Of a stretch of 64,000 nt of DNA, positions 51,950 to 61,210 are shown piece after piece. Numbering within the stretch: position 1 is the stretch's first letter; each line of letters starts with the position of its first letter. The notes under the pieces are model-generated. The model saw only the letters and a program-made list of their open reading frames with translations, was not told where the DNA came from and did not search any database. A program made the translations under genes and the position numbers. Source of the stretch: Herbiconiux moechotypicola (GTDB lineage: Bacteria > Actinomycetota > Actinomycetes > Actinomycetales > Microbacteriaceae); the NCBI RefSeq assembly GCF_024979255.1, contig NZ_JANLCN010000001.1:186001-250000 (forward strand), in the 5' to 3' direction.

Positions 51950-51959
51950 TGGGGCAGGT
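51950..51959. promoter_or_regulatory. Palindrome upstream of the XRE gene
   Basis: TGCCATGGCA is a perfect 10-base palindrome 11 bases before the GTG at 51971. TAGGCA follows at 51959-51964, six bases before the GTG. This suits an autoregulatory operator for the XRE protein. Confidence 0.4.
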
Positions 51960-51970
51960 AGGCATGAAGG

Positions 51971-52288
51971 GTGAGTTCCACCCCGTCCGACGCCGCGCGC
52001 CTGCTGGGATCCCGCATCCGTGACGAGCGTCAGCGGGTGGCGATCAATCAGATGGAGCTCGCCGAACTCGCGGGCCTGCACTTCACCAACCTCGGCAAGA
52101 TCGAGCGCGGCCAGGCCAATCCCTCGCTGCACACGATCCTCCGGATCGCGGGGGCGCTCAACATGAACCCGGCCACTCTGCTCGACGGCATGACGGCCGA
52201 CATGCTGCCCGATCGCCCCCACAAGGTCACCGTGGCCGACCTCATCCGCGCGCGGGAACAGGGCACGGTCGACCCCGACCGCGCCTGA
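51971..52288 (+). CDS. XRE-family helix-turn-helix regulator
   Basis: 105 residues. The HTH (~9-65) reads LGSRIRDERQRVAINQMELA, then ELAGLHFTNLGKIERGQANP and SLHTILRIAGALNMNPATLL, a classical Cro/C1-type fold. The short C-terminal tail (VTVADLIRAREQGTVDPDRA) is acidic. The isolated gene with a small palindrome upstream suggests autoregulation. Similar proteins can be restriction-modification controllers, but no such genes are adjacent. Confidence 0.88.
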   Translation: MSSTPSDAARLLGSRIRDERQRVAINQMELAELAGLHFTNLGKIERGQANPSLHTILRIAGALNMNPATLLDGMTADMLPDRPHKVTVADLIRAREQGTVDPDRA

Positions 52289-52305
52289 GCACGCCGCCCG
52301 CGGCG

Positions 52306-52611
52306 TCAGAAGCTCACCCGCCAGAGGAACTCGTCGTCGTCGGGCCTGAACCAGCGCACGACGAGCACCGTCGACACCGGCAGGTTCTCGGCGCGGATGC
52401 GGAGCCGAACGAGCTGGCCGGGTGCCAGGAGGAGGGGCGGGGTCGCCCGCATGACGCCCGCGCCGAGCAGGCTGAAGGAGAGGCCGCGTACCACCTCGTC
52501 GCCGGTGTTGACGAGGGCGTAGCTGCGCGGTGCATCGGTGCGGTCGAACCGGAAGGGGACGCGGTAGGCCAGAGGGCGGGAGACGATGGGGAGCGGTGTG
52601 GTGAGTGCCAT
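52306..52611 (-). CDS. Small hypothetical protein
   Basis: 101 residues: PLAYRVPFRFDRTDAPRSYA, then strand-rich sequence with LLLAPGQLVRLRIRAENLPV and a C-terminal VVRWFRPDDDEFLWRVSF. The even strand pattern suggests a small all-beta (immunoglobulin-like) domain. No family name can be assigned. Codon use is normal, which supports it being real. It converges with the XRE gene. Confidence 0.65.
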   Translation of the reverse strand: MALTTPLPIVSRPLAYRVPFRFDRTDAPRSYALVNTGDEVVRGLSFSLLGAGVMRATPPLLLAPGQLVRLRIRAENLPVSTVLVVRWFRPDDDEFLWRVSF

Positions 52612-52691
52612 GGGGGTATTGCAGACGGGACCACCGACGGTGGGGGCCTGAATTCGGCTGCCGGGGAAAAGCTGTGGAGAACGTGTCGGGA

Positions 52692-53429
52692 TCAGCCGGC
52701 TGTGGCGGAGGAGTAGAGCTCGAGCGCTTCGTCGATCGGGCCATCGAAGACGAGCCTCCCTCCCTCCAGATACAGGCCCCGGCTGCAGAACCGCCGGAGG
52801 TCGCGCTCGTTGTGCGAGACGAAGAAGAGGGTGCGCCCGCCGGCGAGCAGCTCCTCGATGCGGGCGTAGCACTTCTCACGGAATCCCTTGTCGCCCACGG
52901 CGAGCACCTCGTCGACGAGGATGATGGGCTCCTCGAGCTGCGCGATCACCGAGAAGGCGATCCTCACGCGCATCCCGCTCGAGAGGTGCTTGTACGGGGT
53001 GTCGAGGAAGTCGCCGATCTCGGCGAAGTCGATGATGTCGCCGAAGCGCGCATCCACCTCGCGCTTGGTCATGCCGTGCAGCCCCGCCGTGAGGTAGACG
53101 TTCTCGCGCACCGACAGGTCGTCGACGAATCCGCCGGTGATCTCGATGAGCGGCGCGACGCCGCGGTGCACCCCCACGCGACCCTCGTCGGGCAGCACCA
53201 CCTCGGCCACGAGCTTGAGCAGGGTGGACTTGCCCTGCCCGTTGCGGCCGATCACCCCGATCGCCTCGCCGGCCTGCACCCGGAAGCTCACGTCGCGCAG
53301 CGCCCAGAACTCGCCCGGGCGCGACCTGCGCCGTGCGCCGGCGAACAGGTCCTTGAAACTGCGGCGGGCACGGCGGTTGCGCTTGAACCGGATGCCGACG
53401 CCGTCGACCTCGATCACCGACTCGCCCAT
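52692..53429 (-). CDS. Polysaccharide/teichoic acid export ABC ATPase (Wzt/TagH type)
   Basis: 245 residues. Walker A is GRNGQGKSTLLKL, with signature YKHLSSGMRVRIAFSV (an LSSGM variant typical of this family), Walker B IILVDEVLAVGD and VSHNERDL as the switch. The N-terminal insertion FKDLFAGARRRSRPGEFWAL is characteristic of exporters of O-antigen or wall teichoic acid. It lacks the C-terminal carbohydrate-binding extension found in some Wzt proteins. The ATG shares a base with the stop of the permease gene (TGATG). Confidence 0.92.
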   Translation of the reverse strand: MGESVIEVDGVGIRFKRNRRARRSFKDLFAGARRRSRPGEFWALRDVSFRVQAGEAIGVIGRNGQGKSTLLKLVAEVVLPDEGRVGVHRGVAPLIEITGGFVDDLSVRENVYLTAGLHGMTKREVDARFGDIIDFAEIGDFLDTPYKHLSSGMRVRIAFSVIAQLEEPIILVDEVLAVGDKGFREKCYARIEELLAGGRTLFFVSHNERDLRRFCSRGLYLEGGRLVFDGPIDEALELYSSATAG

Positions 53430-54229
53430 CAGATCTCCTTCAGCACCGAGCGCTCCGACGCCCGGAACACGACCAGCCCCACGGCGAGCAGGGCGAAGGA
53501 CATGGCCGCCCCGACGGCCACCTGGTACCAGTCGAGCTGGTCGGGGAAGAATCCGGCCCGGTAGAGCGCGAAGATGCCGCTGAGGGGGTTGAACGCCGCC
53601 CACGGCTCGAGCGCGTCGGGAAGGTCGTGGGTGCCGTAGATGATGGGCGAGGCGTAGAAGAGGAAGCGCAGCGCGAGCTTCACGGCGCGCTCGAGGTCTC
53701 TGAAGAACACCACCAGCGGGGCCACGATCAGGGCGACCCCCGCGGTGAGCACGGCCTGCAGCAGCACCGCCAGCGGGAAGAACACGAGGTCGGGATTGAC
53801 GGCGGCGCCGGCGACGATCGCGAACACCCCCAGAACCGGGATGCTCGCGAGGAACTCGATGCCCTTCGAGAGCACGAGGCGATTGACCCAGATCGTGCGC
53901 GGGATCTTGGTGGAGCGGATGAGCTTGGCCTCGCGCAGGAAGGCGCGCGTGGAGTCGGAGACGGCACCGTTGAACCACATCCACGGCAGCAGCGCCGAGA
54001 GGAGGAACACGATGTAGGGCTCCGTGCCGACCGGGCGGTGGAAGACCTGGGTGAACACGAACCAGTAGATGCCGGCCATGACCAGCGGGTCGAGGATCGA
54101 CCACACGTAGCCGAGGGCCGAGGTGGAGTACCGCACCCGGAGGTCTCGCTGGGTGAGCAGCCAGAGGGAATGGCGATATCGAGCCCACCCGTTCCGCCGC
54201 AGCCGCGACGTCTCGGTTGCTGCGCTCAC
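53429..54229 (-). CDS. ABC-2 type polysaccharide export permease (Wzm/TagG type)
   Basis: 266 residues, six membrane segments. The N-terminal YRHSLWLLTQRDLRVRYSTS and SALGYVWSILDPLVMAGIYW and the C-terminal FNPLSGIFALYRAGFF are typical of TagG/Wzm permeases that export lipid-linked wall polymers. The start is GTG. It pairs with the ATPase downstream and follows, 51 bases later on the same strand, a nucleotidyltransferase gene, so the three probably serve one cell-surface glycopolymer. Confidence 0.92.
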   Translation of the reverse strand: MSAATETSRLRRNGWARYRHSLWLLTQRDLRVRYSTSALGYVWSILDPLVMAGIYWFVFTQVFHRPVGTEPYIVFLLSALLPWMWFNGAVSDSTRAFLREAKLIRSTKIPRTIWVNRLVLSKGIEFLASIPVLGVFAIVAGAAVNPDLVFFPLAVLLQAVLTAGVALIVAPLVVFFRDLERAVKLALRFLFYASPIIYGTHDLPDALEPWAAFNPLSGIFALYRAGFFPDQLDWYQVAVGAAMSFALLAVGLVVFRASERSVLKEI

Positions 54230-54280
54230 CTGTTACCTGCCTCGTGCCCTCGGGTCGAGGCCGAGTCTAACCGGATGTGT

Positions 54281-54973
54281 TCAGACGAACAGGTTGGCGC
54301 GCTCGAGGTCTTCGGCGAAGTCGACCTCGACGGCGTAGAGGTCGGAGATGTCGACCGGCTCGACGAGCACGCCGTCGCGGGCGATGGCGAGCTCGAGGCC
54401 GCGCTCGAAGTAGTCCTGGTCGTCGACCCGCTGCAGGTGGCGCACGAAGGCCGCCTTGTCGCGCGAGGAGATGTAGTTGATGCCCACGGCCTCACCGAGG
54501 CCGCCCACCACGGTCTTGGAGAGCTCGTCGATGTAGCCCTCGGCGGTGGTGGTGTACTTCACCTCTTCATCGCTCACCTTGGCGGTGTTGACGGTGACGA
54601 AGGACTGGTCGCGCGCGATGAAGGGGAGCGCGCGATCGAGCACGGCGGGGTCGAAGACGACGTCGCCGTTCATCCAGAGCACGCCACCCGCGGTGGACGC
54701 CTGGAGGGCTCGCAGGAGGCTCTTCGAGGTGTTCGTCTGGTCGTACTCCTCGTTGTAGACGAAGGACGACTCGGGGAACGCCTCGATGATGTGCTCGAGC
54801 TTGTAGCCCACGACGATGGTGACCTTCGCGTCGCCGCCGAAGGTGTGACGGATGTTGTCGAACTGCTGACCCATGATGGTGCGGCCGTCGGAGAGCGGGG
54901 TGAGCGGCTTCGGCAGCGATCGGCCGAGGCGGCTGCCCATGCCCGCGGCGAGGATGACGACCTGGGTGGTCAC
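54281..54973 (-). CDS. Sugar/choline-phosphate nucleotidyltransferase (LicC-like)
   Basis: 230 residues from a GTG with AAGGAG upstream. The nucleotidyltransferase motif is VVILAAGMGSRLGRSLPKPL, followed by metal-binding GVLWMNGDVVF. The short length and NTSKSLLRALQ match the LicC/phosphocholine cytidylyltransferase branch and related enzymes activating a sugar or polyol phosphate. With the TagGH-like exporter it likely activates a building block or decoration of a wall polymer. The exact nucleotide and substrate cannot be read from the sequence. Confidence 0.83.
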   Translation of the reverse strand: MTTQVVILAAGMGSRLGRSLPKPLTPLSDGRTIMGQQFDNIRHTFGGDAKVTIVVGYKLEHIIEAFPESSFVYNEEYDQTNTSKSLLRALQASTAGGVLWMNGDVVFDPAVLDRALPFIARDQSFVTVNTAKVSDEEVKYTTTAEGYIDELSKTVVGGLGEAVGINYISSRDKAAFVRHLQRVDDQDYFERGLELAIARDGVLVEPVDISDLYAVEVDFAEDLERANLFV

Positions 54974-55142
54974 GATGAGCTCCTTAAACAATTCGTTCAC
55001 GCGAGTGAACAGTCGATGAACAGTGTATCCGGAGCGGATTTTCCGGCAAGGGAGGTGGCGTGTATCGTTTCTCTTTCGTGATGCGTCAGGGGGCGGGTCC
55101 ACGGCCGGGCGGGTGGCCGATGCGGTGCACCTGAGGGATTGA

Positions 55143-55148
55143 TAGGTT
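55143..55148 (+). promoter_or_regulatory. -10 box of the ABC-2 exporter operon
   Basis: TAGGTT lies six bases before the GTG at 55155. Confidence 0.45.
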
Positions 55149-55154
55149 GGTGCG

Positions 55155-56276
55155 GTGAGCTCAGAGCCAGACACTCCAGACGCCGGGGGAGCTCGGTCTG
55201 GTGCTCCGCGCACGCCTCGCCGGGCACCCGCGAAGACCGCGGCGAAGTCGGCCGCACGCCCTGCCGCCTCCGCAGCATCCGCCGCCGCCTCGATCGAGTC
55301 CCCCGACGGCGAGCCGACGCCCGCGCGCACTCCTGCACCCAAGCGTCCCGCCAGCCCGCGCAAGCCCGCCCAGCGACCCTCCGCTCCCCGCACCGCCGCG
55401 GCGAAGGAGGCGAAGGAACCGGCCGCACCCCGCACGCCGCGCACCCCCCGCACGCCGGCGCGCCCCCGCACGGCTCCCGCACCGCCCCCGTCGGTGGTGC
55501 GCGACCTCGATCCCGACGACATCGTGCTCGAGATCTCGGGCCTGCTCAAGCGCTTCGGCAGCACCACCGCGGTCGCCGGCATCGACCTGCGGGTGCCCCG
55601 CGGCTCCTTCTACGGCATCGTGGGCCCGAACGGCGCGGGCAAGACGACCACGCTCTCGATGGCCACGGGGCTTCTCCGGCCCGACGGCGGGAGCATCTCG
55701 GTGCTCGGCCACGACGTCTGGCGCGATCCCGCCGGCGCCAAGCGGCTCATCGGAGTGCTGCCCGACAGGCTCCGCCTGTTCGACCGCCTCACCGGCCGGC
55801 AGCTGCTGCACTACGCGGGCACCCTCCGCGGCCTCGACGCCACGGCGGTCGCCCAGCGCAGCGACGACCTCGCGGCGGCCTTCGGCCTCGGCGACGCCCT
55901 GGGGCGCCTCGTCTCCGACTACTCGGCGGGCATGACCAAGAAGATCGCCCTGGCCAGCGCGATGATCCACTCGCCACGGCTGCTGGTGCTCGACGAGCCC
56001 TTCGAGTCGGTCGATCCCGTGTCGGCGCAGAACGTGGTCGAGATCCTCGAGCGCTACGTCGCGGCCGGCGGCACCGTGGTGCTCTCCAGCCACAGCATGG
56101 ACATGATCCAGCGGGTCTGCGATCGCGTGGCCATCATCGTCGAGGGCGCCGTGCCCGCCCAGGGTACCGTCGACGAGGTGCGCGAGGGCGGCACGCTGGA
56201 GCAGCGATTCCTCTCGCTCACGGGCGAGCACCGGAACGCGGAGGGGCTGGAATGGCTTCTGAGTTCCTCCGACTGA
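55155..56276 (+). CDS. ABC transporter ATPase with long disordered N-terminus
   Basis: 373 residues. The first ~115 are almost only Ala, Pro, Arg, Lys, Ser and Thr (PARTPAPKRPASPRKPAQRP, PRTPRTPRTPARPR) and must be disordered and basic. The ATPase (~120-340) has GPNGAGKTTTLSMA, DYSAGMTKKIALASA (signature SAGM), LLVLDEPFESVDP and SSHSMDMI, the pattern of multidrug/sodium ABC-2 exporters. A GTG at 55155 is supported by the -10 box. Its 3' end overlaps the permease gene by 25 bases. Confidence 0.9.
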   Translation: MSSEPDTPDAGGARSGAPRTPRRAPAKTAAKSAARPAASAASAAASIESPDGEPTPARTPAPKRPASPRKPAQRPSAPRTAAAKEAKEPAAPRTPRTPRTPARPRTAPAPPPSVVRDLDPDDIVLEISGLLKRFGSTTAVAGIDLRVPRGSFYGIVGPNGAGKTTTLSMATGLLRPDGGSISVLGHDVWRDPAGAKRLIGVLPDRLRLFDRLTGRQLLHYAGTLRGLDATAVAQRSDDLAAAFGLGDALGRLVSDYSAGMTKKIALASAMIHSPRLLVLDEPFESVDPVSAQNVVEILERYVAAGGTVVLSSHSMDMIQRVCDRVAIIVEGAVPAQGTVDEVREGGTLEQRFLSLTGEHRNAEGLEWLLSSSD

Positions 56277-57820
56277 GACTCAGGCAGTTCGCGAACGCCG
56301 GGCAGCTCGGCACACCACAGCTTGTGCGGGTCATCATCGGCGTGGTCTACGCCGCCGCGATGACGGTGCTCCTCGTGCTGGTGCTGATCGGCTTGCGCGA
56401 TGCGCAGCCCGACACGGCCCGCACCGCGGTGGTGCTGGGCGGCTCGGTGGTTCTGCTCGGCTTCTTCGTGGTGCCGCTGCTGTTCCCCGTGAGCGACCGG
56501 ATGGATCCCCGCGCGTTCTCGCTGTTCGGCTTCACCCCCGAGACCGTCGCGCGCGGTCTGCTGGCCGCATCCTTCCTCAGCGTCCCGGCGATCGCCGTGA
56601 CAATCGTCGGACTGGCCACGGTCGTGACCTGGTCGGCCACGGTGGGCACGGCGCTGCTGGCCGTCGTCGGCGCGGCGATCGGTGTGGTCACCTGCGTGCT
56701 GGCGGGCAGGGTCTCGCTGTCGATCTCGGCGTTCGCCCTCGCCACCCGCCGCGCGCGCGAGGCCGGCGTGGTGGTGGGCGTGCTGGCGCTCGTGGTGCTC
56801 GTGCCCGGCCTGGTGCTCCTCGTGCTCGGCGGCGGAACGGAGGCCGGAGGGGCGCTCGGCGCCCTCGAGTCAGTGCTCGGCTGGACACCTCTCGGGGCGG
56901 CCTGGGCCGTGGCGGCCGACGCGGCGAACGGGCAGTGGGTGCTCGCCGTGCTGAAGCTGCTCATCGCGGGCGCCACCCTGGCGCTGCTCTGGCTCGGCTG
57001 GAAGGGGCTCGTGGCGCTCATGGCCGTCACGCCCTCGCAGGAGGAGTCCGTGCGCGAGCACTCCGGTCTCGGCTGGTTCGCGCGCACCCCCTCGACCCCC
57101 ACCGGTGCGGTCGCCGCCCGAGTGCTCACGTACTGGGCGCGCGATCCCCGCTACTACGCCCAGCTGGTGATCGTGCCCGTCGTGCCCGTGATCGCCATCC
57201 TCGTCTTCCTGTTCGTGGGCATCCCGGTCGAGTACACGGCGCTGCTCCCCGTGCCCGTGATGTGCGTGTTCCTGGGCTGGGTCGTGCACAACGACGTCGC
57301 CTTCGACAACACCGCCATCTGGCTCCACGTCGCCTCCGGCCGGCTCGGCCTCGCCGACCGCATCGGCCGTACCGTGCCGGTCGTGCTCATCGCCATACCG
57401 CTCATCGGCATCGGCTCCTTCCTCAGTGTGCTCTTCGCCGACCAACTGTCGGCCCTGCCCGCGGTGCTGGGGGCGAGCACCTGTCTCGTGCTCACGGGCA
57501 TCGGCATCGGCAGCGTGTTCTCGGCACGGTTCCCCTACGCCGCCACCCGCCCGGGCGATGGCGCGTTCACCCAGCCGCAGTCGCCGGGGGCGACCTGGGC
57601 GCTGGCTCCCGGTTTCTCGCTGCTCGGCACCGTGCTGCTCTCGACGCCCTCGATCGTGTTCGGCGTGCTGGGCGTGTTCGCCGACCCCGAGTACGCCTGG
57701 GTCTCGCTCTGGACCGGTGTAGGCGTGGGGGTCGTGGTGGCCATGGTCGGCATCGTCTGGGGCGCGCGCATCTTCGACCGACGAGGACCTGAGCTGCTCG
57801 CGGCCGCCCAGCGTTCCTGA
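56252..57820 (+). CDS. ABC-2 exporter membrane protein
   Basis: 522 residues with about ten to twelve membrane segments. It starts at ATG 56252 inside the end of the ATPase gene. Segments such as VVLGGSVVLLGFFVVPLLFP, VVGVLALVVLVPGLVLLVLG and LVIVPVVPVIAILVFLFVGI form two groups separated by a cytoplasmic stretch (~245-290). The shape is that of double-length ABC-2 permeases in Actinobacteria. Cargo is unknown. Its stop is in the first of three 14-base repeats. Confidence 0.85.
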   Translation: MASEFLRLRLRQFANAGQLGTPQLVRVIIGVVYAAAMTVLLVLVLIGLRDAQPDTARTAVVLGGSVVLLGFFVVPLLFPVSDRMDPRAFSLFGFTPETVARGLLAASFLSVPAIAVTIVGLATVVTWSATVGTALLAVVGAAIGVVTCVLAGRVSLSISAFALATRRAREAGVVVGVLALVVLVPGLVLLVLGGGTEAGGALGALESVLGWTPLGAAWAVAADAANGQWVLAVLKLLIAGATLALLWLGWKGLVALMAVTPSQEESVREHSGLGWFARTPSTPTGAVAARVLTYWARDPRYYAQLVIVPVVPVIAILVFLFVGIPVEYTALLPVPVMCVFLGWVVHNDVAFDNTAIWLHVASGRLGLADRIGRTVPVVLIAIPLIGIGSFLSVLFADQLSALPAVLGASTCLVLTGIGIGSVFSARFPYAATRPGDGAFTQPQSPGATWALAPGFSLLGTVLLSTPSIVFGVLGVFADPEYAWVSLWTGVGVGVVVAMVGIVWGARIFDRRGPELLAAAQRS

Positions 57821-57858
57821 CGACGCAGCGCTCCTGACGACCCTGCGCTCCTGACGAT
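57811..57858 (+). repeat. 14-base direct repeats around a stop codon
   Basis: GCG(T/C)TCCTGACGA(C/T) occurs at 57811-57824, 57828-57841 and 57845-57858, period 17. The first copy contains the TGA ending the exporter gene; the last abuts the -10 box TAGAAT of the next gene. Confidence 0.9.
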
Positions 57859-57859
57859 C

Positions 57860-57865
57860 TAGAAT
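57860..57865 (+). promoter_or_regulatory. -10 box of the DUF3039 gene
   Basis: TAGAAT, close to the TATAAT consensus, lies six bases before the ATG at 57872. Confidence 0.55.
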
Positions 57866-57871
57866 CGTCGC

Positions 57872-58168
57872 ATGGTCCACTCCGCGTTCTCCCGCGTCTC
57901 CGAGCCCGGCGGTCTGCCCGACGGCGGCGGAGGCACCACCACGCTCGATCGCGAGCTCGAAGAGCTGCTCAACACCGAGAACATCGACCCGGGCGACCAC
58001 GAGCGCTTCTCGCACTACGTCGAGAAGGACAAGATCCTCGAGTCGGCGCTCACGGGCAAGCCGGTGAAGGCGCTCTGTGGCAAGAAGTGGACTCCGGGGC
58101 GCGACCCGGAGAAGTTCCCGATCTGCCCCACCTGCAAAGAGATCTACGAGCGCCTGCTCGACGAGTAG
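57872..58168 (+). CDS. DUF3039 protein
   Basis: 98 residues. ERFSHYVEKDKILESALTGK, then ALCGKKWTPGRDPEKFPICP and TCKEIYERL match DUF3039, a small actinobacterial family. The cysteines in ALCGKKW and ICPTCKEIYE probably bind a metal. Function is unknown. It is convergent with pncB, ending 21 bases from that gene's stop. Confidence 0.9.
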   Translation: MVHSAFSRVSEPGGLPDGGGGTTTLDRELEELLNTENIDPGDHERFSHYVEKDKILESALTGKPVKALCGKKWTPGRDPEKFPICPTCKEIYERLLDE

Positions 58169-58189
58169 CGCCGGGCGGGGCGGCCGCGT

Positions 58190-59515
58190 TCAGAGCTGCC
58201 GGAGCTCGGTGCGCACCGCCGGGTCGCCGGCGGCCAGCCGGAACGCCTGATCGGGCAGCTCGGCCAGCACCTGGGTGTGGTGTCGTCTGGCCGCTTGCAC
58301 ACCCGCGACACCGAGCATCCGCTGCTCGGCCTCGCCGTCGACCATGAGCGGTACGACGAGATCGCGCCCGCCTGCCGCCGGGGCCGCCGCGCCGGATGCG
58401 TCGTCGGATCCACCCACATACACCGCCTCCAGTGCGGCTCGCCCGTCGGCTCCGAACAGGCGCACCGGATGCTTGCGGCCGCCGTGGGTGGCCTTCGATG
58501 CCGACCGCTTCGCTACCGGCACCATGCTGCCGTCGGGTCCCTCGCGCGACACCAGCTTGTAGACCATCCCCGATGCCGGATGCCCCGACCCGGTGACGAG
58601 CGAGGTGCCCACCCCGTACGAGTCCACCGGTGCCGCGGCGAGAGCGGCGATCGCGTACTCGTCGAGGTCGTTGGTGACGGTGATGCGGGTGCCGCTGTTG
58701 CCGAGCTCGTCGAGCCGGCGGCGCACGGAGGCGACGAGGGTGAGCAGGTCGCCGGAATCCAGCCGCACCGCCCCCAGGCCGGGCCCGGCCACCCGCACCG
58801 CCGTCTCGACGCCGCGAGCGACGTCGTAGGTGTCGACCAGCAGCGTGGTGCTCGCGCCGAGGGCCTCGACCTGGGCGCGGAAGGCCTCCTCCTCGGAGTC
58901 GTGCAGCATCGTGAAGGCGTGCGCGGCCGTGCCCATCGTGGGCACGCCCCAGCTGCGGCCGGCCTCGAGGTTCGAGGTCGCACCGAAGCCCACGATGTAG
59001 GCCGCCCGGGCCGCCGCGACTGCGGAGCGCTCGCCCGTGCGCCGCGACCCCATCTCGGCCAGCGGCCTTCCACGGGCCGCGGACACCATGCGGCTCGCCG
59101 CCCCCGCGACCGCCGAGTCGTAGTTGAGCACGCTCAGCACGAGGGTCTCCAGCAGCACGCCCTCGGCGAAGCCGCTCTCCACGGTGAGGATGGGGGAGTC
59201 GGGGAAGTACAGCTCGCCCTCGTGGTAGCCCCGGATGGTGCCCGTGAAGCGGTAGTCGGCGAGCCAGTCGAGGGTGCGCGACGACACCACGGCGTTCTCG
59301 GCGAGCCAGGCGAGTTCGGCGTCTCCGAACCGGAACCGCGAGACCAGCTCCAGCAGGCGACCGGTTCCGGCCACCACTCCGTAGCGGCGACCCGCGGGCA
59401 GGGAACGGGCGAACACCTCGAACACGCTCGCGCGCCCGGCGGTGCCCGAGCGCAGGGCCGCGTCGACCATGGTGAGCTCGTAGCGGTCGGTGAGCAATGC
59501 CGTCGATGCGTCCAC
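58190..59515 (-). CDS. pncB: Nicotinate phosphoribosyltransferase
   Basis: 441 residues, GTG start. [20 protein letters not shown] at the N-terminus, [44 protein letters not shown] and VRLDSGDLL are the family's PRPP and nicotinate-binding blocks. It makes nicotinate mononucleotide in the NAD salvage pathway. TAAGCT lies six bases before the start, so the mRNA is probably leaderless. It is divergent from murI. Confidence 0.95.
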   Translation of the reverse strand: MDASTALLTDRYELTMVDAALRSGTAGRASVFEVFARSLPAGRRYGVVAGTGRLLELVSRFRFGDAELAWLAENAVVSSRTLDWLADYRFTGTIRGYHEGELYFPDSPILTVESGFAEGVLLETLVLSVLNYDSAVAGAASRMVSAARGRPLAEMGSRRTGERSAVAAARAAYIVGFGATSNLEAGRSWGVPTMGTAAHAFTMLHDSEEEAFRAQVEALGASTTLLVDTYDVARGVETAVRVAGPGLGAVRLDSGDLLTLVASVRRRLDELGNSGTRITVTNDLDEYAIAALAAAPVDSYGVGTSLVTGSGHPASGMVYKLVSREGPDGSMVPVAKRSASKATHGGRKHPVRLFGADGRAALEAVYVGGSDDASGAAAPAAGGRDLVVPLMVDGEAEQRMLGVAGVQAARRHHTQVLAELPDQAFRLAAGDPAVRTELRQL

Positions 59516-59521
59516 AGTGAG

Positions 59522-59543
59522 AGCTTACGAGTCGGGCTAGGCT
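59522..59543. promoter_or_regulatory. Back-to-back promoters of pncB and murI
   Basis: TAAGCT (59527-59522, minus) is six bases before the pncB GTG at 59515. TAGGCT (59538-59543, plus) is eight bases before the murI GTG at 59552. The whole divergent regulatory region is only 36 bases, so each -35 region lies over or beyond the other gene's -10. Confidence 0.5.
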
Positions 59544-59551
59544 GTCGTGTT

Positions 59552-60451
59552 GTGAGTGACGCACCGATCGGTATCTTCGACTCCGGTGTGGGCGGTCTCT
59601 CCGTGGCCCGGTCGGTGCGCGATCAGCTGCCCCGCGAGTCGATCCTCTACGTGGGAGACACCGCGCACTCGCCCTACGGCCCCAAGCCCCTCGCCGACGT
59701 GCGCCGCTACGCCCTCCAGGTGCTCGACGACCTCGTGGAGCAGGACGTGAAGCTCCTCGTCATCGCCTGCAACACGGCCTCGGCGGCGATGCTGCGGGAT
59801 GCGCGTGAGCGTTACAGCGTGCCGGTGGTCGAGGTCATCCAGCCGGCCGTGCGCACGGCGGTCTCGGTCACCCGCAACAACCGCGTCGGTGTGATCGGCA
59901 CCACGGCCACCATCACCTCCCGTGCCTACGACGACGCGTTCGCCGCCGCTCCCCACCTCGAGCTGTTCACCCAGGCCTGCCCCGAGTTCGTGAGCTTCGT
60001 GGAGGCGGGCGACACCACGAGCGACGACCTCGTCTCGACGGCCGAGCGCTATCTGCGGCCGCTGGTCGAGCAGGGCATCGACACCCTGGTGCTCGGATGC
60101 ACCCACTACCCCTTTCTGAAGGGCGCCATCTCGTACGTGGTCGGCGACGGGGTGCGGCTGGTCTCCAGCGACACCGAGACCGCCAACGACGTGTACCGCA
60201 CCCTGGTGAGCGCCGGCATCCAGCGCACCTCTCCCGGTCGCCCGAGCTACCGCTACGAGGCCACGGGTCAGAGCGCGGAGGAGTTCATCCGGCTCGCCGA
60301 CCAGCTGCTGGGCCCCGAGGTCACCGCGGTCGAGCTGGTGGAGACCGGCGCGATCACTCTGCCCGGCCGAGTTCCGCGCATCCGGCCCACCGGCCACACC
60401 GCCACCCGCACCGGCGCCGCCGGTGACACCACCACCCAGGAGACGTCATGA
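59552..60451 (+). CDS. murI: Glutamate racemase
   Basis: 299 residues, GTG start. [23 protein letters not shown] and [13 protein letters not shown] carry the two catalytic cysteines. It makes D-glutamate for peptidoglycan. The C-terminal ~25 residues ([20 protein letters not shown]) are a Thr-rich extension beyond the family core. The stop overlaps the rph start (ATGA). Confidence 0.96.
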   Translation: MSDAPIGIFDSGVGGLSVARSVRDQLPRESILYVGDTAHSPYGPKPLADVRRYALQVLDDLVEQDVKLLVIACNTASAAMLRDARERYSVPVVEVIQPAVRTAVSVTRNNRVGVIGTTATITSRAYDDAFAAAPHLELFTQACPEFVSFVEAGDTTSDDLVSTAERYLRPLVEQGIDTLVLGCTHYPFLKGAISYVVGDGVRLVSSDTETANDVYRTLVSAGIQRTSPGRPSYRYEATGQSAEEFIRLADQLLGPEVTAVELVETGAITLPGRVPRIRPTGHTATRTGAAGDTTTQETS

Positions 60452-61209
60452 CCGATGCCACCACCCCCGCGATCGTGCGCAAAGACGGCCGCGCCGTCGA
60501 CCAGCTGCGGCCCGTGACGATCGAGCGCGGCTGGAGCGACCAGGCGGAGGGCTCGGCCCTCATCTCGTTCGGCAAGACCCGGGTGCTCTGCACCGCGTCG
60601 TTCACGAACGGCGTGCCGCGCTGGAAGACCGGCAGCGGCAAGGGCTGGGTGACCGCCGAGTACGCCATGCTGCCGCGTTCCACCAACGACCGGATGGACC
60701 GCGAGTCGGTCAAGGGCCGCATCGGCGGCCGCACGCACGAGATCTCGCGCCTGATCGGTCGTTCGCTCCGGGCTGTGGTCGACATGAAAGCCCTCGGCGA
60801 GAACACGATCGTGATCGACTGCGACGTGCTGCAGGCCGACGGCGGCACCCGCACCGCGGCCATCACGGGAGCCTACGTCGCGCTCGCCGACGCGCTCGAG
60901 TGGGCCCGCGGCAAGAAGTTCATCGGCCAGAAGTCGCAGCCGCTCATCGACTCCGTCTCGGCCGTGTCGGTGGGCATCATCGACGGCGAGCCGATGCTCG
61001 ACCTCGCCTACGTCGAGGACGTGCGGGCCGAGACCGACATGAACGTCGTGGTGACCGGCCGCGGCCTCTTCGTCGAGGTGCAGGGCACGGCCGAGGGCGC
61101 CCCGTTCGACCGCCGCGAACTCGACTCGCTGCTCGACCTCGCGGTGGGAGGCGCCGCCGAGCTGGCCGCGCTGCAGCGGTCGGCGCTCGACGCGGTCGCG
61201 GGCGCCTGA
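60448..61209 (+). CDS. rph: Ribonuclease PH
   Basis: 253 residues, normal length. [20 protein letters not shown] at the N-terminus, [34 protein letters not shown] and [20 protein letters not shown] are conserved phosphorolytic and hexamer-forming blocks. It trims tRNA 3' ends with phosphate. AGGAG precedes the ATG. It sits in the usual actinobacterial murI-rph-rdgB operon. Confidence 0.97.
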   Translation: MTDATTPAIVRKDGRAVDQLRPVTIERGWSDQAEGSALISFGKTRVLCTASFTNGVPRWKTGSGKGWVTAEYAMLPRSTNDRMDRESVKGRIGGRTHEISRLIGRSLRAVVDMKALGENTIVIDCDVLQADGGTRTAAITGAYVALADALEWARGKKFIGQKSQPLIDSVSAVSVGIIDGEPMLDLAYVEDVRAETDMNVVVTGRGLFVEVQGTAEGAPFDRRELDSLLDLAVGGAAELAALQRSALDAVAGA

Positions 61210-61210
61210 C

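Noticed and set aside
51971-52288. Antitoxin or restriction-modification controller
   Set aside because: The HTH protein is isolated; the neighbouring small gene at 52306 is convergent and has no toxin or endonuclease features.
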